NCBI GenBank assembly: GCA_963721345.1
Contig: CAVRIT010000001.1
Location: forward strand, 1,798,001 to 1,862,000
Reading direction: 5' to 3'
Source: JACDAN01 sp963721345
Lineage (GTDB): Bacteria; Actinomycetota; Thermoleophilia; Gaiellales; Gaiellaceae
DNA length: 64,000 nucleotides
Part shown: piece by piece, positions 33,964 through 43,427 of the stretch
Position numbering within the stretch: position 1 is the stretch's first letter
Layout of the letters: every line of letters starts with the position of its first letter
Notes under the pieces: generated by a model
The model's database searches: none
The model's input: only the letters and a program-made list of their open reading frames with translations
What the model was told of the DNA's origin: nothing
Program-made: the position numbers and the translations under genes

Positions 33964-36690
33964 TTACCGCAGGCGGGCCGCGAGCTGCGTGCGCGAGCGC
34001 ACGCCGAGCTTCGCGTAGGCGTGCGAAAGGTGCCGCTCGACCGTGTTCACGGTCACGACGAGCTCCTGCGCGATCTCCTTGTTCGAGAGTCCCTTCGCCG
34101 CCAGCTCGACGATGCGGTGCTCCGACGGCGTCAGCTCACCGCTCGGCCGCGGCTTGCGCGCGCTGATGCGTTCGAGCTCCCCGCGCGCCTCCTCCGCCCA
34201 GCCCGGAGAGCCGATCTCCTCGAAGACCGTCGACGCCTGTTCGAGAGCTGCGCGTGCCGCGGCCCACCTGCGGTTACGGCGCTGGGCTCGGCCCAGAGCA
34301 AGGAGCGCTTGCGCGCTGGCGAAGCGGAACGCCAGCGCGTCATAGTCTGCAGCCGCCTCGGCGAGGAGCCCCGTCGCGCGGTCTTGGTCCTCGGCGAGCA
34401 GCAGGAGCCCGTCGCATCGCTTCGCTGTCGCGAGACCCCAGGGATGCTCCTGCTGCTCCGCGAGCGCCCGGAAGCGCCCGGCGACGGCCCGTGCCTCCTC
34501 GTGCTCGCCGAGCTCGACGAGGGCTTCGACCAGACCGGCCGCGACCGGGAACGCACCTGCAGCTTCCACGCCCTCACGTCGTGTGTGCTCCCAGACGGGA
34601 CGGAAGCTCTCGACTGCTCGCTCGGCGTCGTGCGCCAGGAGCGCGATCATCCCGCGCTGCCAGAGTCCCAGGAGGAGATCCCACTTCAGGCCATGCGCTT
34701 CGCAGCGGGCGATCGCTTGCTCGTTCCAGCGCTCGGCCTCGTCCGCATCGCCGCGGCCGAGAGCGAGGAAAGCCTGGCAACGCTCGTAGACCTGCTCCCC
34801 GAGCAGCCCTCCTTCGGAGGTCTGGCTCCACTCGTCGAGCAGGCGCTCCGCCGAGTCCCAGCAGCCGCCCCAGAGCTCGACCTCGCACAGCTGTTGGCGC
34901 AGGACGACAAACGCCCAGGTCGCGCCACGCTCGTCTGCAAGCGCAAGCAGTCCCCGCAGGATCGCGCGCCCCTCCTCCACGTCGCCCCTCGAGGCGATGC
35001 GCGCGGCGTTAAGGCGATCGAGTGAACGGACGATGTTGAAAGCGTCGCCCGAGACGGCGTGGAAGCGCTCGCGCAGGTCGTCGATATCGCCTCCTCGCAG
35101 CGACCGAGCCAGACCGAGGGCGTGCAGCGCCTCGCGTTCGACCTCGGGCCTCCCGGTCTGTTGTCCCAGCTCGAGGGCCTCGAGCGCCCAAGCCTCACCT
35201 TCGGCGATTCGCTCGACCCTTCCGGCCACCACGTATCGCGACTTCCTCGCGAGCACGACGGCGCGCAGCGCCGGATCGGCCTCGCTTTCGGCCAAGGCTC
35301 GGTCGAAGTGCTCGGCCATCTCGTCGACGTGCGACGACTCTGTCCACCGACTCTCGGCCAGCACGAGATGAGCGCGCGCCCGGGCCGCCCCGGCGGGCAG
35401 CCGCTCGACCTCCGGGAGGAGAAGGTCCGTTGCGCGCTGCGGCTCGCCGGCGACCATCAGGTACTCGGCAAGGGCAATGAGCCGGTCTGCGCGGTCCAGA
35501 GAATCAGGCGGCGTCAGGCGCAACGCGTGCTCGGCGAGCGCGACGGCGGTCTCCGCCACCCCTCGTGATGCGGCGCTCCTTGCGGCTGCGGTGAGAACCC
35601 CCGCAAGCTCAATGTCCGGCCCTTCCGAGGCGAGGGCGAGGTGGTAGGCGCTCAGTGTCCGGTCGGCGACGACGCCGGCCAGGTCGGCGTGGAGCTCTCG
35701 ACGCTCAGACGCGGAGGACTTTCGGCGGGCCGCCGCGGCGAGCAGGGGATGCCATGCGCGAATCCGGGCGCCGTCGAGCGCAAGCACCTCGGCCTCGATT
35801 GCCTCCTCGATGGTCGCCCGTGCGGCGAACTGCTCAAGCTCGGAGAAGCGAGGTTCGGCGCTCAGCGAAGTGGCGAGCAGCAGCCTGCGGAGCGGCTTCG
35901 CCAGCCGCTCGACGCGGTCTCCGAAGAGATCCTCGAGGGCCGTGGGCAAGGCGAACTCCTCGCCGATTCTGGGGAGCTGCCGGCCGACGAGGCTGCGCGC
36001 AAGCTCGAGTGCGAAGAGCGGATTCCCGTCGGCGGTTTCGAACAGCCGCCTAAGCACGCGTCGCGGCAGCGTCAGGGCGAGGCGTTCCGAGAGCAGCCGG
36101 CGAATCGCCCCGAAGCTCAACGGCCCGACTTCCAGCCGCCGCAGTTCGTGAGCGGAGTCCAGGATGGACGACGCCTCGGATCGCTTGGTGAGCAGCATCC
36201 GGATCCGGTGACCCTCCAACCGGCGTGCGGCAAACGTGAGAGCGTCGACGGAGGAAGCGTCGAGCCATTGGACGTCGTCGACGGCAACCAGCACCGGCCG
36301 TTGGGTTGCGAGCTCGCGAAGGACATTGAGAAAGGCAACGGCGACCGTCCGAGCCTCGGGCGTACCCCCACTCGGGTCGGCGCGCAGCAGCGCTACTTGC
36401 AAGGCATGACATTGCGGCGCAGGCAGTCGGGCGAACGTCTCCGGGCTGACTTCCTCGAGCAGGTCGGAGAGCGCCGTCAGGGAAAGCTCCGCCTCCGCGC
36501 CGCTCGGTCTCGCGCTGAGGATGTGAAGGCCGCGCTCCTCCGCGAGCGCGATCCCGGCCTTCCAGAGCGCTGTCTTCCCGATCCCCGGACCGCCGGTGAG
36601 CAGGAGCGCTTCCTCGTCGCCGGCCAAGAACTCGGCCAGCATGGTCAGCTCCTGATCGCGCCCGACCAGGGGCACGCTCTCGACGGTCAC
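33964..36690 (-). CDS. LuxR-family regulator with STAND-type ATPase (LAL/MalT-like)
   Basis: A 908-residue protein from the GTG at 36690. Walker A is GGPGIGKTALW (33-41) and Walker B VLVAVDDVQWLD. A long alpha-helical TPR-like region (about 330-830) of leucine-rich helices follows. The C-terminal LuxR DNA-binding domain reads ELTPSEHRIVELAAKGLSNKEIAQELVVTVNTVERHLSHAYAKLGV. This is a large ATP-regulated activator of the LAL type, sensing an unknown inducer. It lies upstream of, and in the same direction as, no obvious target; the dihydropyrimidinase operon starts 35 bp before its 5' end on the same strand but is transcribed toward it. Confidence 0.9.
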   Translation of the reverse strand: MTVESVPLVGRDQELTMLAEFLAGDEEALLLTGGPGIGKTALWKAGIALAEERGLHILSARPSGAEAELSLTALSDLLEEVSPETFARLPAPQCHALQVALLRADPSGGTPEARTVAVAFLNVLRELATQRPVLVAVDDVQWLDASSVDALTFAARRLEGHRIRMLLTKRSEASSILDSAHELRRLEVGPLSFGAIRRLLSERLALTLPRRVLRRLFETADGNPLFALELARSLVGRQLPRIGEEFALPTALEDLFGDRVERLAKPLRRLLLATSLSAEPRFSELEQFAARATIEEAIEAEVLALDGARIRAWHPLLAAAARRKSSASERRELHADLAGVVADRTLSAYHLALASEGPDIELAGVLTAAARSAASRGVAETAVALAEHALRLTPPDSLDRADRLIALAEYLMVAGEPQRATDLLLPEVERLPAGAARARAHLVLAESRWTESSHVDEMAEHFDRALAESEADPALRAVVLARKSRYVVAGRVERIAEGEAWALEALELGQQTGRPEVEREALHALGLARSLRGGDIDDLRERFHAVSGDAFNIVRSLDRLNAARIASRGDVEEGRAILRGLLALADERGATWAFVVLRQQLCEVELWGGCWDSAERLLDEWSQTSEGGLLGEQVYERCQAFLALGRGDADEAERWNEQAIARCEAHGLKWDLLLGLWQRGMIALLAHDAERAVESFRPVWEHTRREGVEAAGAFPVAAGLVEALVELGEHEEARAVAGRFRALAEQQEHPWGLATAKRCDGLLLLAEDQDRATGLLAEAAADYDALAFRFASAQALLALGRAQRRNRRWAAARAALEQASTVFEEIGSPGWAEEARGELERISARKPRPSGELTPSEHRIVELAAKGLSNKEIAQELVVTVNTVERHLSHAYAKLGVRSRTQLAARLR

Positions 36691-36725
36691 CGCCTCGGAA
36701 CTCTAAGACTGCGGCGCTGCGACTT

Positions 36726-38144
36726 CTAGGCGACCGCGGGCTCGGCCTTGAGCTCCTCGCCGAAGCGGGCACGGGCGACGTACTGCCCGACGCCCGGCGA
36801 CGCCACGAGCTCGTCGTTCTCGACGAGGACGTTGCCGCGGAGCAGGACGACCTCCGGCGACCCGGTGACCTCCGTTCCCTCGTAGAGGTTGTAGTCGATC
36901 TTCGAGTGATGGGTGGACGCCGAGATCGTCAGCTTCTTCTCCGGGTCGAAGACGACGATGTCCGCGTCGGAACCGACCGCGATCGAGCCTTTGCGCGGGT
37001 AGAGGCCGAAGAGCTTCGCCGGGCTCGTCGAGAGCAGCTCGACCATCCGGTTGAGCGAGATCCGCCCCGTGCGGACGCCGAACTCGTGGATCATGTGGAT
37101 TCGGTTCTCGAGCCCCGGCCCGCCGTTCGGGATCTTCGAGAAGTCGTCCCTGCCCATGCTCTTCTGGCCGTCCCAGTTGAAGGCGCAGTGGTCGGTCGAG
37201 ATCGCGGAGAGGATGTCCGTCCGCACCGCGTTCCAGAGCACGTCCTGGTTCGCCTTGTCGCGCGGGGGCGGCGTGTAGACGTACTTCGCCCCTTCGAAGT
37301 TCGGCCGCTCGAGGAACGTGTAGTCCACGAAGAAGTACTGCGTGCACGTCTCGCCCCAGACGTCCCAGCCCTTCTCGCGGGCGATCGCGATCGGCTCGAC
37401 CGATTCCGCGCAGGAGACGTGGACGACGTAGAGCGGCGCGCCCGCGACCCGCGCCAGCTGGATTGCCCGGTTCGTCGCCTCGCCCTCGGTCTCCGGCGGC
37501 CTGGTCAGCGCGTGGTAGCGCGGCTCCGTGTGACCTGCGGCGAGCGCCTCCTTCACGAGCACGTCGATCGCGTCGCCGTTCTCGGCGTGCACCATCACGA
37601 GCGCACCCGAGCCCGCAGCGACCTGCATCGAGCGGAACAGCGTCTCGTCGTCGACCATGAGCGCGCCCTTGTAGGCCATGAACAGCTTGTAGGAGGTCAC
37701 GCCCTGGTCGGGCAGGGATGCGAGCTCCTCCAGCGATCCACCCTCGCGGAGGTCGGTGATCGCCATGTGGTAGCCCATGTCGATCACCTGCTTGCCGTTC
37801 GCCTTCGCACGCCACTCGTCCAGCGCCTCCGCGAAGGTCGCACCGGGCGGCTGGATCACGAAGTCGACGTGACAGGTCGTCCCGCCGAACGCCGCCGCCG
37901 TCTGCCCCGACTCGACGTCGTCGATCGTGACCGTGCCGCCGAACGGCATGTCCAGATGCGTGTGCGGGTCGACGCCGCCCGGCAGAACGTACTTGCCCGT
38001 CGCGTCGATCACCTTGTCGGCCTCGACGGTGTCCGACAGCGATTCGCCGATGAGGGAGATCCGCTCGTTCTCGACGAAGACGTCGCCGACGTAGTCGTCG
38101 GCGGCCGTGATCACCCGGCCTCCCTTGATCAGAACGGAACTCAT
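36726..38144 (-). CDS. hydA: Dihydropyrimidinase/hydantoinase
   Basis: A 472-residue cyclic amidohydrolase. Zinc ligands GGVDPHTHLDM (H61, H63), a carboxylated Lys in SYKLFMAYKG (K153), VMVHAENGD (H186), VVHVSCAES (H242) and ISTDHCAFNW (D318) are all present, so it should be active. It opens dihydrouracil or dihydrothymine to N-carbamoyl-beta-amino acids, or hydantoins to carbamoyl amino acids. It is the last gene of a minus-strand operon with the ABC importer, 25 bp after the substrate-binding protein. Confidence 0.93.
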   Translation of the reverse strand: MSSVLIKGGRVITAADDYVGDVFVENERISLIGESLSDTVEADKVIDATGKYVLPGGVDPHTHLDMPFGGTVTIDDVESGQTAAAFGGTTCHVDFVIQPPGATFAEALDEWRAKANGKQVIDMGYHMAITDLREGGSLEELASLPDQGVTSYKLFMAYKGALMVDDETLFRSMQVAAGSGALVMVHAENGDAIDVLVKEALAAGHTEPRYHALTRPPETEGEATNRAIQLARVAGAPLYVVHVSCAESVEPIAIAREKGWDVWGETCTQYFFVDYTFLERPNFEGAKYVYTPPPRDKANQDVLWNAVRTDILSAISTDHCAFNWDGQKSMGRDDFSKIPNGGPGLENRIHMIHEFGVRTGRISLNRMVELLSTSPAKLFGLYPRKGSIAVGSDADIVVFDPEKKLTISASTHHSKIDYNLYEGTEVTGSPEVVLLRGNVLVENDELVASPGVGQYVARARFGEELKAEPAVA

Positions 38145-38169
38145 ACGGATCTCCCTCCTCGGCTTGGCC

Positions 38170-39282
38170 TTACTGGCCGCCCTCGGTCAGCTGGACGGTC
38201 TCCTTCTGCCAGCTCTCGCCGGTTGTGTCGACGCCGTCGTCCGTCAGCTCTTCGAGCGCGTCCTCGGCGATGTCGGTGCGGTACGAGTCGTCGCTCGCCG
38301 GCTTCGAGATGACCTTGCCGTCGAGCGCGATCTGCTTCGTGACGTCCCACGACTCCGTCTCCATGATCCCGACGCCCCGCGGCGCCGGCCAGATCAGCGC
38401 GTTGATCTCGTTGAGCATCCACCGCTGGTGGCCCTCGCCGAGCGTCGGCCCGTTGTCGAGCACGATCCGTAGGCAGTCCTCCTGGTTGTCGCGGCAGTAG
38501 AGCCAGCCGCGGAAGCTCGCCTTGAGGAACCGCTTGGCGATGTCCTGGTTGTCCTCCTCCTCGATCCAGTCGGCGCGGACGAAGACGCCGTCCTCGAGCG
38601 CGCCCGTGCCGAGGTCGGACATCTTCATCACGTTGAGGTCGTCGAGCTGGTAGAGCTCGCCGGTGTCCGGGTCCTTCGACTCCAGCACCTGGGCGAGCTC
38701 GTTGTAGGTCATCGCGGCCGCTGCGTCGATGTTGCGCTTCAGGAAGTCCTGCATGTCGAACGGCTGCGCGAAGATCTCGACGTCTTTCTCGGGGTCCATC
38801 CCGTTCTTCCGGAGCGCGGCGAAGAGCTTGTGCTCGTTGCCGTTGACCCAGACGCCGACCTTCTTTCCGCGGAGGTCGGTGATCTCATCGAGGCCGGAGT
38901 CCTTCCAAGTCACCTCTGTCATCCCGGACCGCGTGAAGACCTGCGCGATGTTGACGATGTCCTGGCCCTTGTCGCGCGTCGCCAGCAGGCTGTCGAGCCA
39001 GTTGATCCCGAACTCGGCCTGCCCTCCGAGCACGACCTGCTCGGGGACGATGTCCGGGCCGCCGGGCCGGATCGTGACGTCGAGGTCCTCGTCTTCGTAG
39101 AACCCCTGGTCCTTCGCGGCGTAGTAGCCCGCGAACTGGGCCTGCACGACCCACTTCGACTGGAGCGTGACCTTGTCGAGGTCGCCTCCTTCGCCGCCGT
39201 CATCGCCGCCGCCGCACGCGGTCAGCGCGAGAACGGCGAACGCGAAGAGGGCGGCGATCACCAACCACCTGCTACGACTCAT
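38170..39282 (-). CDS. ABC transporter substrate-binding lipoprotein, NMT1/THI5-like
   Basis: A 370-residue lipoprotein: signal peptide ending AVLALTACGGGDD with the lipobox Cys. The mature protein contains KVTLQSKWVVQAQFAGYYAAKDQGFYEDEDLDVTIRPGGPDIVPEQVVLGGQAEFGI in segments typical of the NMT1/THI5 (SsuA-like) pyrimidine/sulfonate binding fold, and KVGVWVNGNEH. It should capture a heterocycle or precursor for the two permeases. The neighbouring dihydropyrimidinase suggests a pyrimidine-type ligand. Cotranscribed with the permease upstream. Confidence 0.9.
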   Translation of the reverse strand: MSRSRWLVIAALFAFAVLALTACGGGDDGGEGGDLDKVTLQSKWVVQAQFAGYYAAKDQGFYEDEDLDVTIRPGGPDIVPEQVVLGGQAEFGINWLDSLLATRDKGQDIVNIAQVFTRSGMTEVTWKDSGLDEITDLRGKKVGVWVNGNEHKLFAALRKNGMDPEKDVEIFAQPFDMQDFLKRNIDAAAAMTYNELAQVLESKDPDTGELYQLDDLNVMKMSDLGTGALEDGVFVRADWIEEEDNQDIAKRFLKASFRGWLYCRDNQEDCLRIVLDNGPTLGEGHQRWMLNEINALIWPAPRGVGIMETESWDVTKQIALDGKVISKPASDDSYRTDIAEDALEELTDDGVDTTGESWQKETVQLTEGGQ

Positions 39283-39310
39283 CCACTTCCCCTTTCCGTG
39301 CCTTGAAGGT

Positions 39311-40135
39311 TCATTCTGACCGCCTTGCCGACGGATGCCAGCTCATCGTAAGCCGCTCCACGACCGCCACTACGCCATAGAACGCGATGCCGAGGATGCT
39401 CGCGACGACGATCGCAGCCCACGCGCCGGTGAAGTCGAAGACGCCGGCCTTCTGGCGAATCTGAACGCCGAGCGCGTCGAGCGAGCCGCCGAAGAAGTCG
39501 CCCACGATGGCGCCGATCATCGCGAGAACGGTCGCAACCTTCAACCCCGTGAAGATGAACGGCAGGGCGTTCGGGATCCGCACGCGTCGAAAGATCTCCG
39601 TCTCACCCGCGGCGTAGGAGCGCATCAGCTCGATCTGCTGGGGTCGCACCGACGTCAGGCCTCGCAGCGTGTTTACGAGGACGGGGAAGAAGCACAGGAC
39701 CGCGGCGATCACCATCTTCGAGGACTGGTTCAGCGAGCCGAACCAGTTGTTCGTGATCGGCGCGAAGGCGATGATCGGAATCGCGTTGGCGGCGATCGCG
39801 AACGGCATGATCGCGATCGCGAGGGTCCGCCACCGTGCGAGCACGAGCGCCGTCATGATCGCCGCGGTGCAGCCGAGCACCCAGCCGCCCACGGCCTCCT
39901 CGAACGTGAACCACGCGGCGCTCCACAGAGTGTCGCGCTCGGCGAAGAGCGTCTGCACGATCTCCGAGGGCGGCGGCAACAGGAAGCTCTGGACGTCGAG
40001 GCCGCGGACGAGCCCCTCCCACAGCGCGATGCCGAGGACGAAGACGACGGCGGCCGGCGCCCAGTCCCACAGGCTGCGCCCGACGCGCCGCCCCAGGGTC
40101 CCGCGCGGGATCGGCTCGACGACTGTGGAGCTCAA
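39311..40135 (-). CDS. ABC transporter permease (second), BPD_transp_1 type
   Basis: A 274-residue permease with about six membrane helices. It starts at a TTG whose TTGA overlaps the stop of the ATPase gene; GAGGAAGGG lies just upstream. The EAA-like cytoplasmic loop AAGETEIFRRVRIPNALPFIFTGLK follows the membrane core. Families of this type (TauC/SsuC/ThiX-like) work with an NMT1-type binding protein and one ATPase. It is the third gene of the operon. Confidence 0.88.
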   Translation of the reverse strand: MSSTVVEPIPRGTLGRRVGRSLWDWAPAAVVFVLGIALWEGLVRGLDVQSFLLPPPSEIVQTLFAERDTLWSAAWFTFEEAVGGWVLGCTAAIMTALVLARWRTLAIAIMPFAIAANAIPIIAFAPITNNWFGSLNQSSKMVIAAVLCFFPVLVNTLRGLTSVRPQQIELMRSYAAGETEIFRRVRIPNALPFIFTGLKVATVLAMIGAIVGDFFGGSLDALGVQIRQKAGVFDFTGAWAAIVVASILGIAFYGVVAVVERLTMSWHPSARRSE

Positions 40136-40950
40136 AGCCCTTCCTCGGCGGCGATGAACTCCTCCTCGTCCGCTTCCTCCTCGACATCGAAGCCGCCGCC
40201 GCGGCGCAGGTGCCGACGGATCTCCCGGACCAGCTCGGCGAACCGCGGCTCCTCCCGCGTCTCCACGCCGCGGGGCTGCGGCAGGTCGACGTCGACGATG
40301 CCGACGATCCGCCCCGGTCGAGCCGACATCACGACGACCCGCGTCGACAGGAAGGCGGCCTCGGCGATCGAGTGCGTCACGAAGATGACCGTGCTGCCGC
40401 TCTGCTCCCAGATCCGGAGCAGCTCGAGGTTGAGGCGCTCGCGCGTCATCTCGTCGAGCGCGCCGAACGGCTCGTCCATCAGGAGCAGCGGCGGCCGGAA
40501 CGAGAGGGCGCGGGCGATCGAGACCCGCTGCTGCATCCCGCCGGAGAGCTGCCACGGGTGGTGCCGCTCGAAGCCCTTCAGCTCGACGAGGTCGACGAGC
40601 TCCCGCACCCGCTCGCCGCGCTTCCGCCGATCCCAGCCCATCAGCTCGAGCGGCAGCCCGATGTTCTTCTCGACCGTCCGCCAGTCGAAGAGGACGGCGT
40701 CCTGGAAGACGATGCCGTAGTCGCGGTCGATCCGCGCCTGGTGGGCGGTCTTGCCGTTGACGACGACCGTGCCGCTCGAGGGCTGGATCAGGTCGCCGAC
40801 GATCCGGAGCAGCGTCGACTTCCCGCAGCCGGACGGGCCGATCAGCGAGATGAACTCGCGCTCGCCGATCTCGAGGTCGATCTCGTCGAGCGCGCGGACG
40901 GAGCCCTGCGCGAAGTCCTTCGAGACCTTCTCGAGCGTGACGACGCTCAT
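40132..40950 (-). CDS. ABC transporter ATPase, nitrate/taurine/pyrimidine type
   Basis: A 272-residue ATPase: Walker A GPSGCGKSTLLR (about 38-46), Q-loop FQDAVLFDW, signature LSGGMQQRVSIARAL and Walker B LLLMDEPFGALD, then the H-loop VTHSIAEAAFL. Such SsuB/TauB-like ATPases pair with the adjacent permeases. A 4-bp overlap with the first permease and a TTGA overlap with the second couple all three. Acidic C-terminal tail EEEADEEEFIAAEEG is unusual. Confidence 0.92.
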   Translation of the reverse strand: MSVVTLEKVSKDFAQGSVRALDEIDLEIGEREFISLIGPSGCGKSTLLRIVGDLIQPSSGTVVVNGKTAHQARIDRDYGIVFQDAVLFDWRTVEKNIGLPLELMGWDRRKRGERVRELVDLVELKGFERHHPWQLSGGMQQRVSIARALSFRPPLLLMDEPFGALDEMTRERLNLELLRIWEQSGSTVIFVTHSIAEAAFLSTRVVVMSARPGRIVGIVDVDLPQPRGVETREEPRFAELVREIRRHLRRGGGFDVEEEADEEEFIAAEEGL

Positions 40951-41786
40951 GCGACGTGCTCCGGTGCTCGCCGGACGACGATGCGCTCCACGACGACGAC
41001 GACGAGGAAGAACGTGATGCCGAGGGCCGCGGCGATCAGGTTCGTCGCCCAGAGGTTCTCAGGCGTCGTCGAGTAGTACTGGTTGAAGTTGAGGATGGCG
41101 CCGCCGAGCCCGTCCTGGATCGACGCCGGCAGCTCGCCGATGATCGCTCCGACGACGCAGGCCGTAGCGGAGATCTTGAACGCCGTAAAGAGGTAGGGAA
41201 GCGATGCCGGGAACCTGAGCTTCCACAGGACCGACCAGGCGCCGGCCGCGTACGAACGCGTCAGCTCGAGCGCGCGTGGGTCGACCGCGGTGAGGCCGCG
41301 GAGCGTGTTGATCGTCACCGGGAAAAAGGTGAGGAACGCGGAGATGATCGAGACCGAGAACCAGTCCGGGAAGCCGCGGCCGCCGAACCAGATGACGACC
41401 ATCGGCGCGATCGCGAGGATCGGGATCGTCTGCGACGCGACGATGTACGGCAGGAAGCTCCGCTGGAGCAGGCGGGAGTGCGCGAGGAGCACGCCGAGGC
41501 TGAAGCCGAACGCCGCGCCGAGCGCGAAGCCGACGACGGCTTCCTTCGCCGTGAACAGGGCGGCGTCCCAGAGCACCTCGATCAGCAGGGGCCCGTTGCG
41601 CCGGGACGGCTCGAAGAGCTGGGCGACGATGTCGTGGAGGTGCGGCAAAGAGCTGTCGTCGACGACGAAAGACCCGAGCCGCAGTCCGGTCGTCTCCCCG
41701 ATCCACTTGAACGCTTCCCAGAGCGCCCAGAGCGCGGCGAAGACGGCGACGAACATGGCGGCGCGGGTGGCCACGGTGCGCAGCAT
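40947..41786 (-). CDS. ABC transporter permease (first), BPD_transp_1 type
   Basis: A 279-residue permease with about six helices and the EAA loop AAGAWSVLWKLRFPASLPYLFTAFKISATACVVGAIIGE. First gene of the five-gene minus-strand operon (permease, ATPase, permease, binding protein, dihydropyrimidinase), with its start 31 bp from the divergent amidohydrolase. Two permease genes in one operon suggest a heterodimeric channel. Confidence 0.88.
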   Translation of the reverse strand: MLRTVATRAAMFVAVFAALWALWEAFKWIGETTGLRLGSFVVDDSSLPHLHDIVAQLFEPSRRNGPLLIEVLWDAALFTAKEAVVGFALGAAFGFSLGVLLAHSRLLQRSFLPYIVASQTIPILAIAPMVVIWFGGRGFPDWFSVSIISAFLTFFPVTINTLRGLTAVDPRALELTRSYAAGAWSVLWKLRFPASLPYLFTAFKISATACVVGAIIGELPASIQDGLGGAILNFNQYYSTTPENLWATNLIAAALGITFFLVVVVVERIVVRRAPEHVA

Positions 41787-41817
41787 TCGCCGATCCTTAC
41801 CACGTTAGGGTCGCGCC

Positions 41818-43053
41818 GTGGCACTCGATCCGAGCCGGACCGTGGCCGAGCTGAAAGAGCTCCGCGAGCTGACGGGAACCGGCGACGGCGCGCAGCGCGT
41901 CGCCTGGACGGACACGTGGGTTCGAGCGCAGGAGTGGATGGCGTCGAAGCTCGAGGGGACCGGCGCCGAGCTGGAGTTCGACGAGGCGCGGAACCAGTGG
42001 TGGACGCTCCGTGGCCGCTCCGACAAGGAGCTCGTGATCGGCGGTCACCTGGACTCCGTGCCGAACGGCGGCTGGCTCGACGGGGCGCTGAACGTGGTCG
42101 CCGGCTCGGAGGTGCTGCGGCGGATCGCCGAGGAGGGCGAGCCGCCGGTGACGGTGCGCCTGGTGAGCTGGGCGGACGAGGAGGGAGCGCGCTTCGGCCG
42201 TTCGCTCTTCGGCTCGAGCGCCGCGGCCGGCTCGATGCGCGACCAGGACGAGCTGCGGCAGCTGACCGATCGGGACGGGGTGTCGCTGCCGGACGCTATC
42301 GGGGCGCACGGCGTCGACCTCGACCGCGCGACGGAGTCGCGAAAGCAGCTCGAGAACGCGGCCGCCTACCTCGAGCTCCACATCGAGCAGGGCCCCGTGC
42401 TGGAGTCGATGGACCTTCCGCTCGGCGCGGTGCTTGGCACCTATGGCGTCGAGCGCCACCGGGTCACCTGGCGCGGCCAGGCGGCGCATGCGGGCTCGAC
42501 CCCGATGGACCAGCGGCGCGATGCGCTCGCCGGCGCCGCCAAGCTCGCGCTCGAGCTGCGGCACATCGCGGCCCGCGCCGGAGGTGGAGCGGTCTGCACC
42601 TCGGGCGATGTCGTCTGCTCCCCGGGGATCGTCACCTCGGTGGTCGAGACGGCCGAGCAGCTCCTCGACCAGCGCCACCTCGATGCCGACAAGCTCGCGG
42701 CTCTCCTGGCCGACGCGAAGGCGCAGAGCAGCCGGTTCGCCGAGGAGGAGGAGCTCGCGGTCGAGTTCGAGCGCATCTGGAGCATCGAGCCGATCCTCTT
42801 CCATGAGCAGCTGATCGAGTTCGCCGACGAGGCCGTCAAGGAGGTCGCCGGGAGCTCGCACCGGCTGCCGAGCGGCCCGCTCCACGACGCAGCGGAAGTC
42901 GCGCGGGCGGGCATCCCGACGGTGATGCTCTTCGTCCAGAGTCTCCGCGGGCTCTCCCACACGAAGCTGGAGGACACGAAGGAGGAGCACCTCGAGCTGT
43001 CGGTCCAGGCGCTCGACCGCCTCGCCGCGAAGACGATCGACTGGCTCACGTAG
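41818..43053 (+). CDS. M20-type amidohydrolase (beta-ureidopropionase/allantoate or N-carbamoyl amino acid hydrolase)
   Basis: A 411-residue di-metal hydrolase from a GTG. Metal-ligand motifs GGHLDSV (H77), DGALNV (D88), ADEEGARF (E121/E122), LELHIEQGP (H188) and SHTKLEDT near the C-terminus are all kept. This family cleaves N-carbamoyl groups (N-carbamoyl-beta-alanine, allantoate, ureidoglycolate). Divergent from the importer/dihydropyrimidinase operon by 31 bp. It is likely the next step after the dihydropyrimidinase (inference). Confidence 0.9.
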   Translation: MALDPSRTVAELKELRELTGTGDGAQRVAWTDTWVRAQEWMASKLEGTGAELEFDEARNQWWTLRGRSDKELVIGGHLDSVPNGGWLDGALNVVAGSEVLRRIAEEGEPPVTVRLVSWADEEGARFGRSLFGSSAAAGSMRDQDELRQLTDRDGVSLPDAIGAHGVDLDRATESRKQLENAAAYLELHIEQGPVLESMDLPLGAVLGTYGVERHRVTWRGQAAHAGSTPMDQRRDALAGAAKLALELRHIAARAGGGAVCTSGDVVCSPGIVTSVVETAEQLLDQRHLDADKLAALLADAKAQSSRFAEEEELAVEFERIWSIEPILFHEQLIEFADEAVKEVAGSSHRLPSGPLHDAAEVARAGIPTVMLFVQSLRGLSHTKLEDTKEEHLELSVQALDRLAAKTIDWLT

Positions 43054-43100
43054 CTCGAACGGGGTACATCCGCCGCACTCCGCCTGCCGATACAAACGAC

Positions 43101-43427
43101 ATGGACGCGCCGCACGTCCACCATCTCTTCGTGCGCTCCGCCGTGGTCGGTCGACGGCTCGCACCGTTCGCCCTCGCCGCCGCGGTCGCCGGGTTCGGCG
43201 TCTGGCTCGCCGCGCTGCACACGGCTCCCGGCTTCGCCGCCGCGGGCTGGGTGCTCGGTGCGCTCGGCGTCGTGCTCGGGCTGATGGCCGCACTGGCCAG
43301 CGGCATGGGACTCCTCGCCACGGAGGAACGGAGCGCAGCAGTGCGCGGGCTTGCCATGGGCGCCCTGGCGATCGCCCTCCCGACGCTGCTCGCGGCCCTG
43401 ACGCTCGTCGCCCTAACGCAGACGTAG
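43101..43427 (+). CDS. Small membrane protein with three hydrophobic segments
   Basis: A 108-residue protein of mostly Ala/Leu/Val/Gly content. Hydrophobic stretches are FALAAAVAGFGVWLAALHT, AAGWVLGALGVVLGLMAALASGMGLL and GLAMGALAIALPTLLAALTLVAL. No recognised family. It begins 47 bp after the amidohydrolase. Its 3' end overlaps the convergent LspA-like gene by 15 bp. Confidence 0.5.
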   Translation: MDAPHVHHLFVRSAVVGRRLAPFALAAAVAGFGVWLAALHTAPGFAAAGWVLGALGVVLGLMAALASGMGLLATEERSAAVRGLAMGALAIALPTLLAALTLVALTQT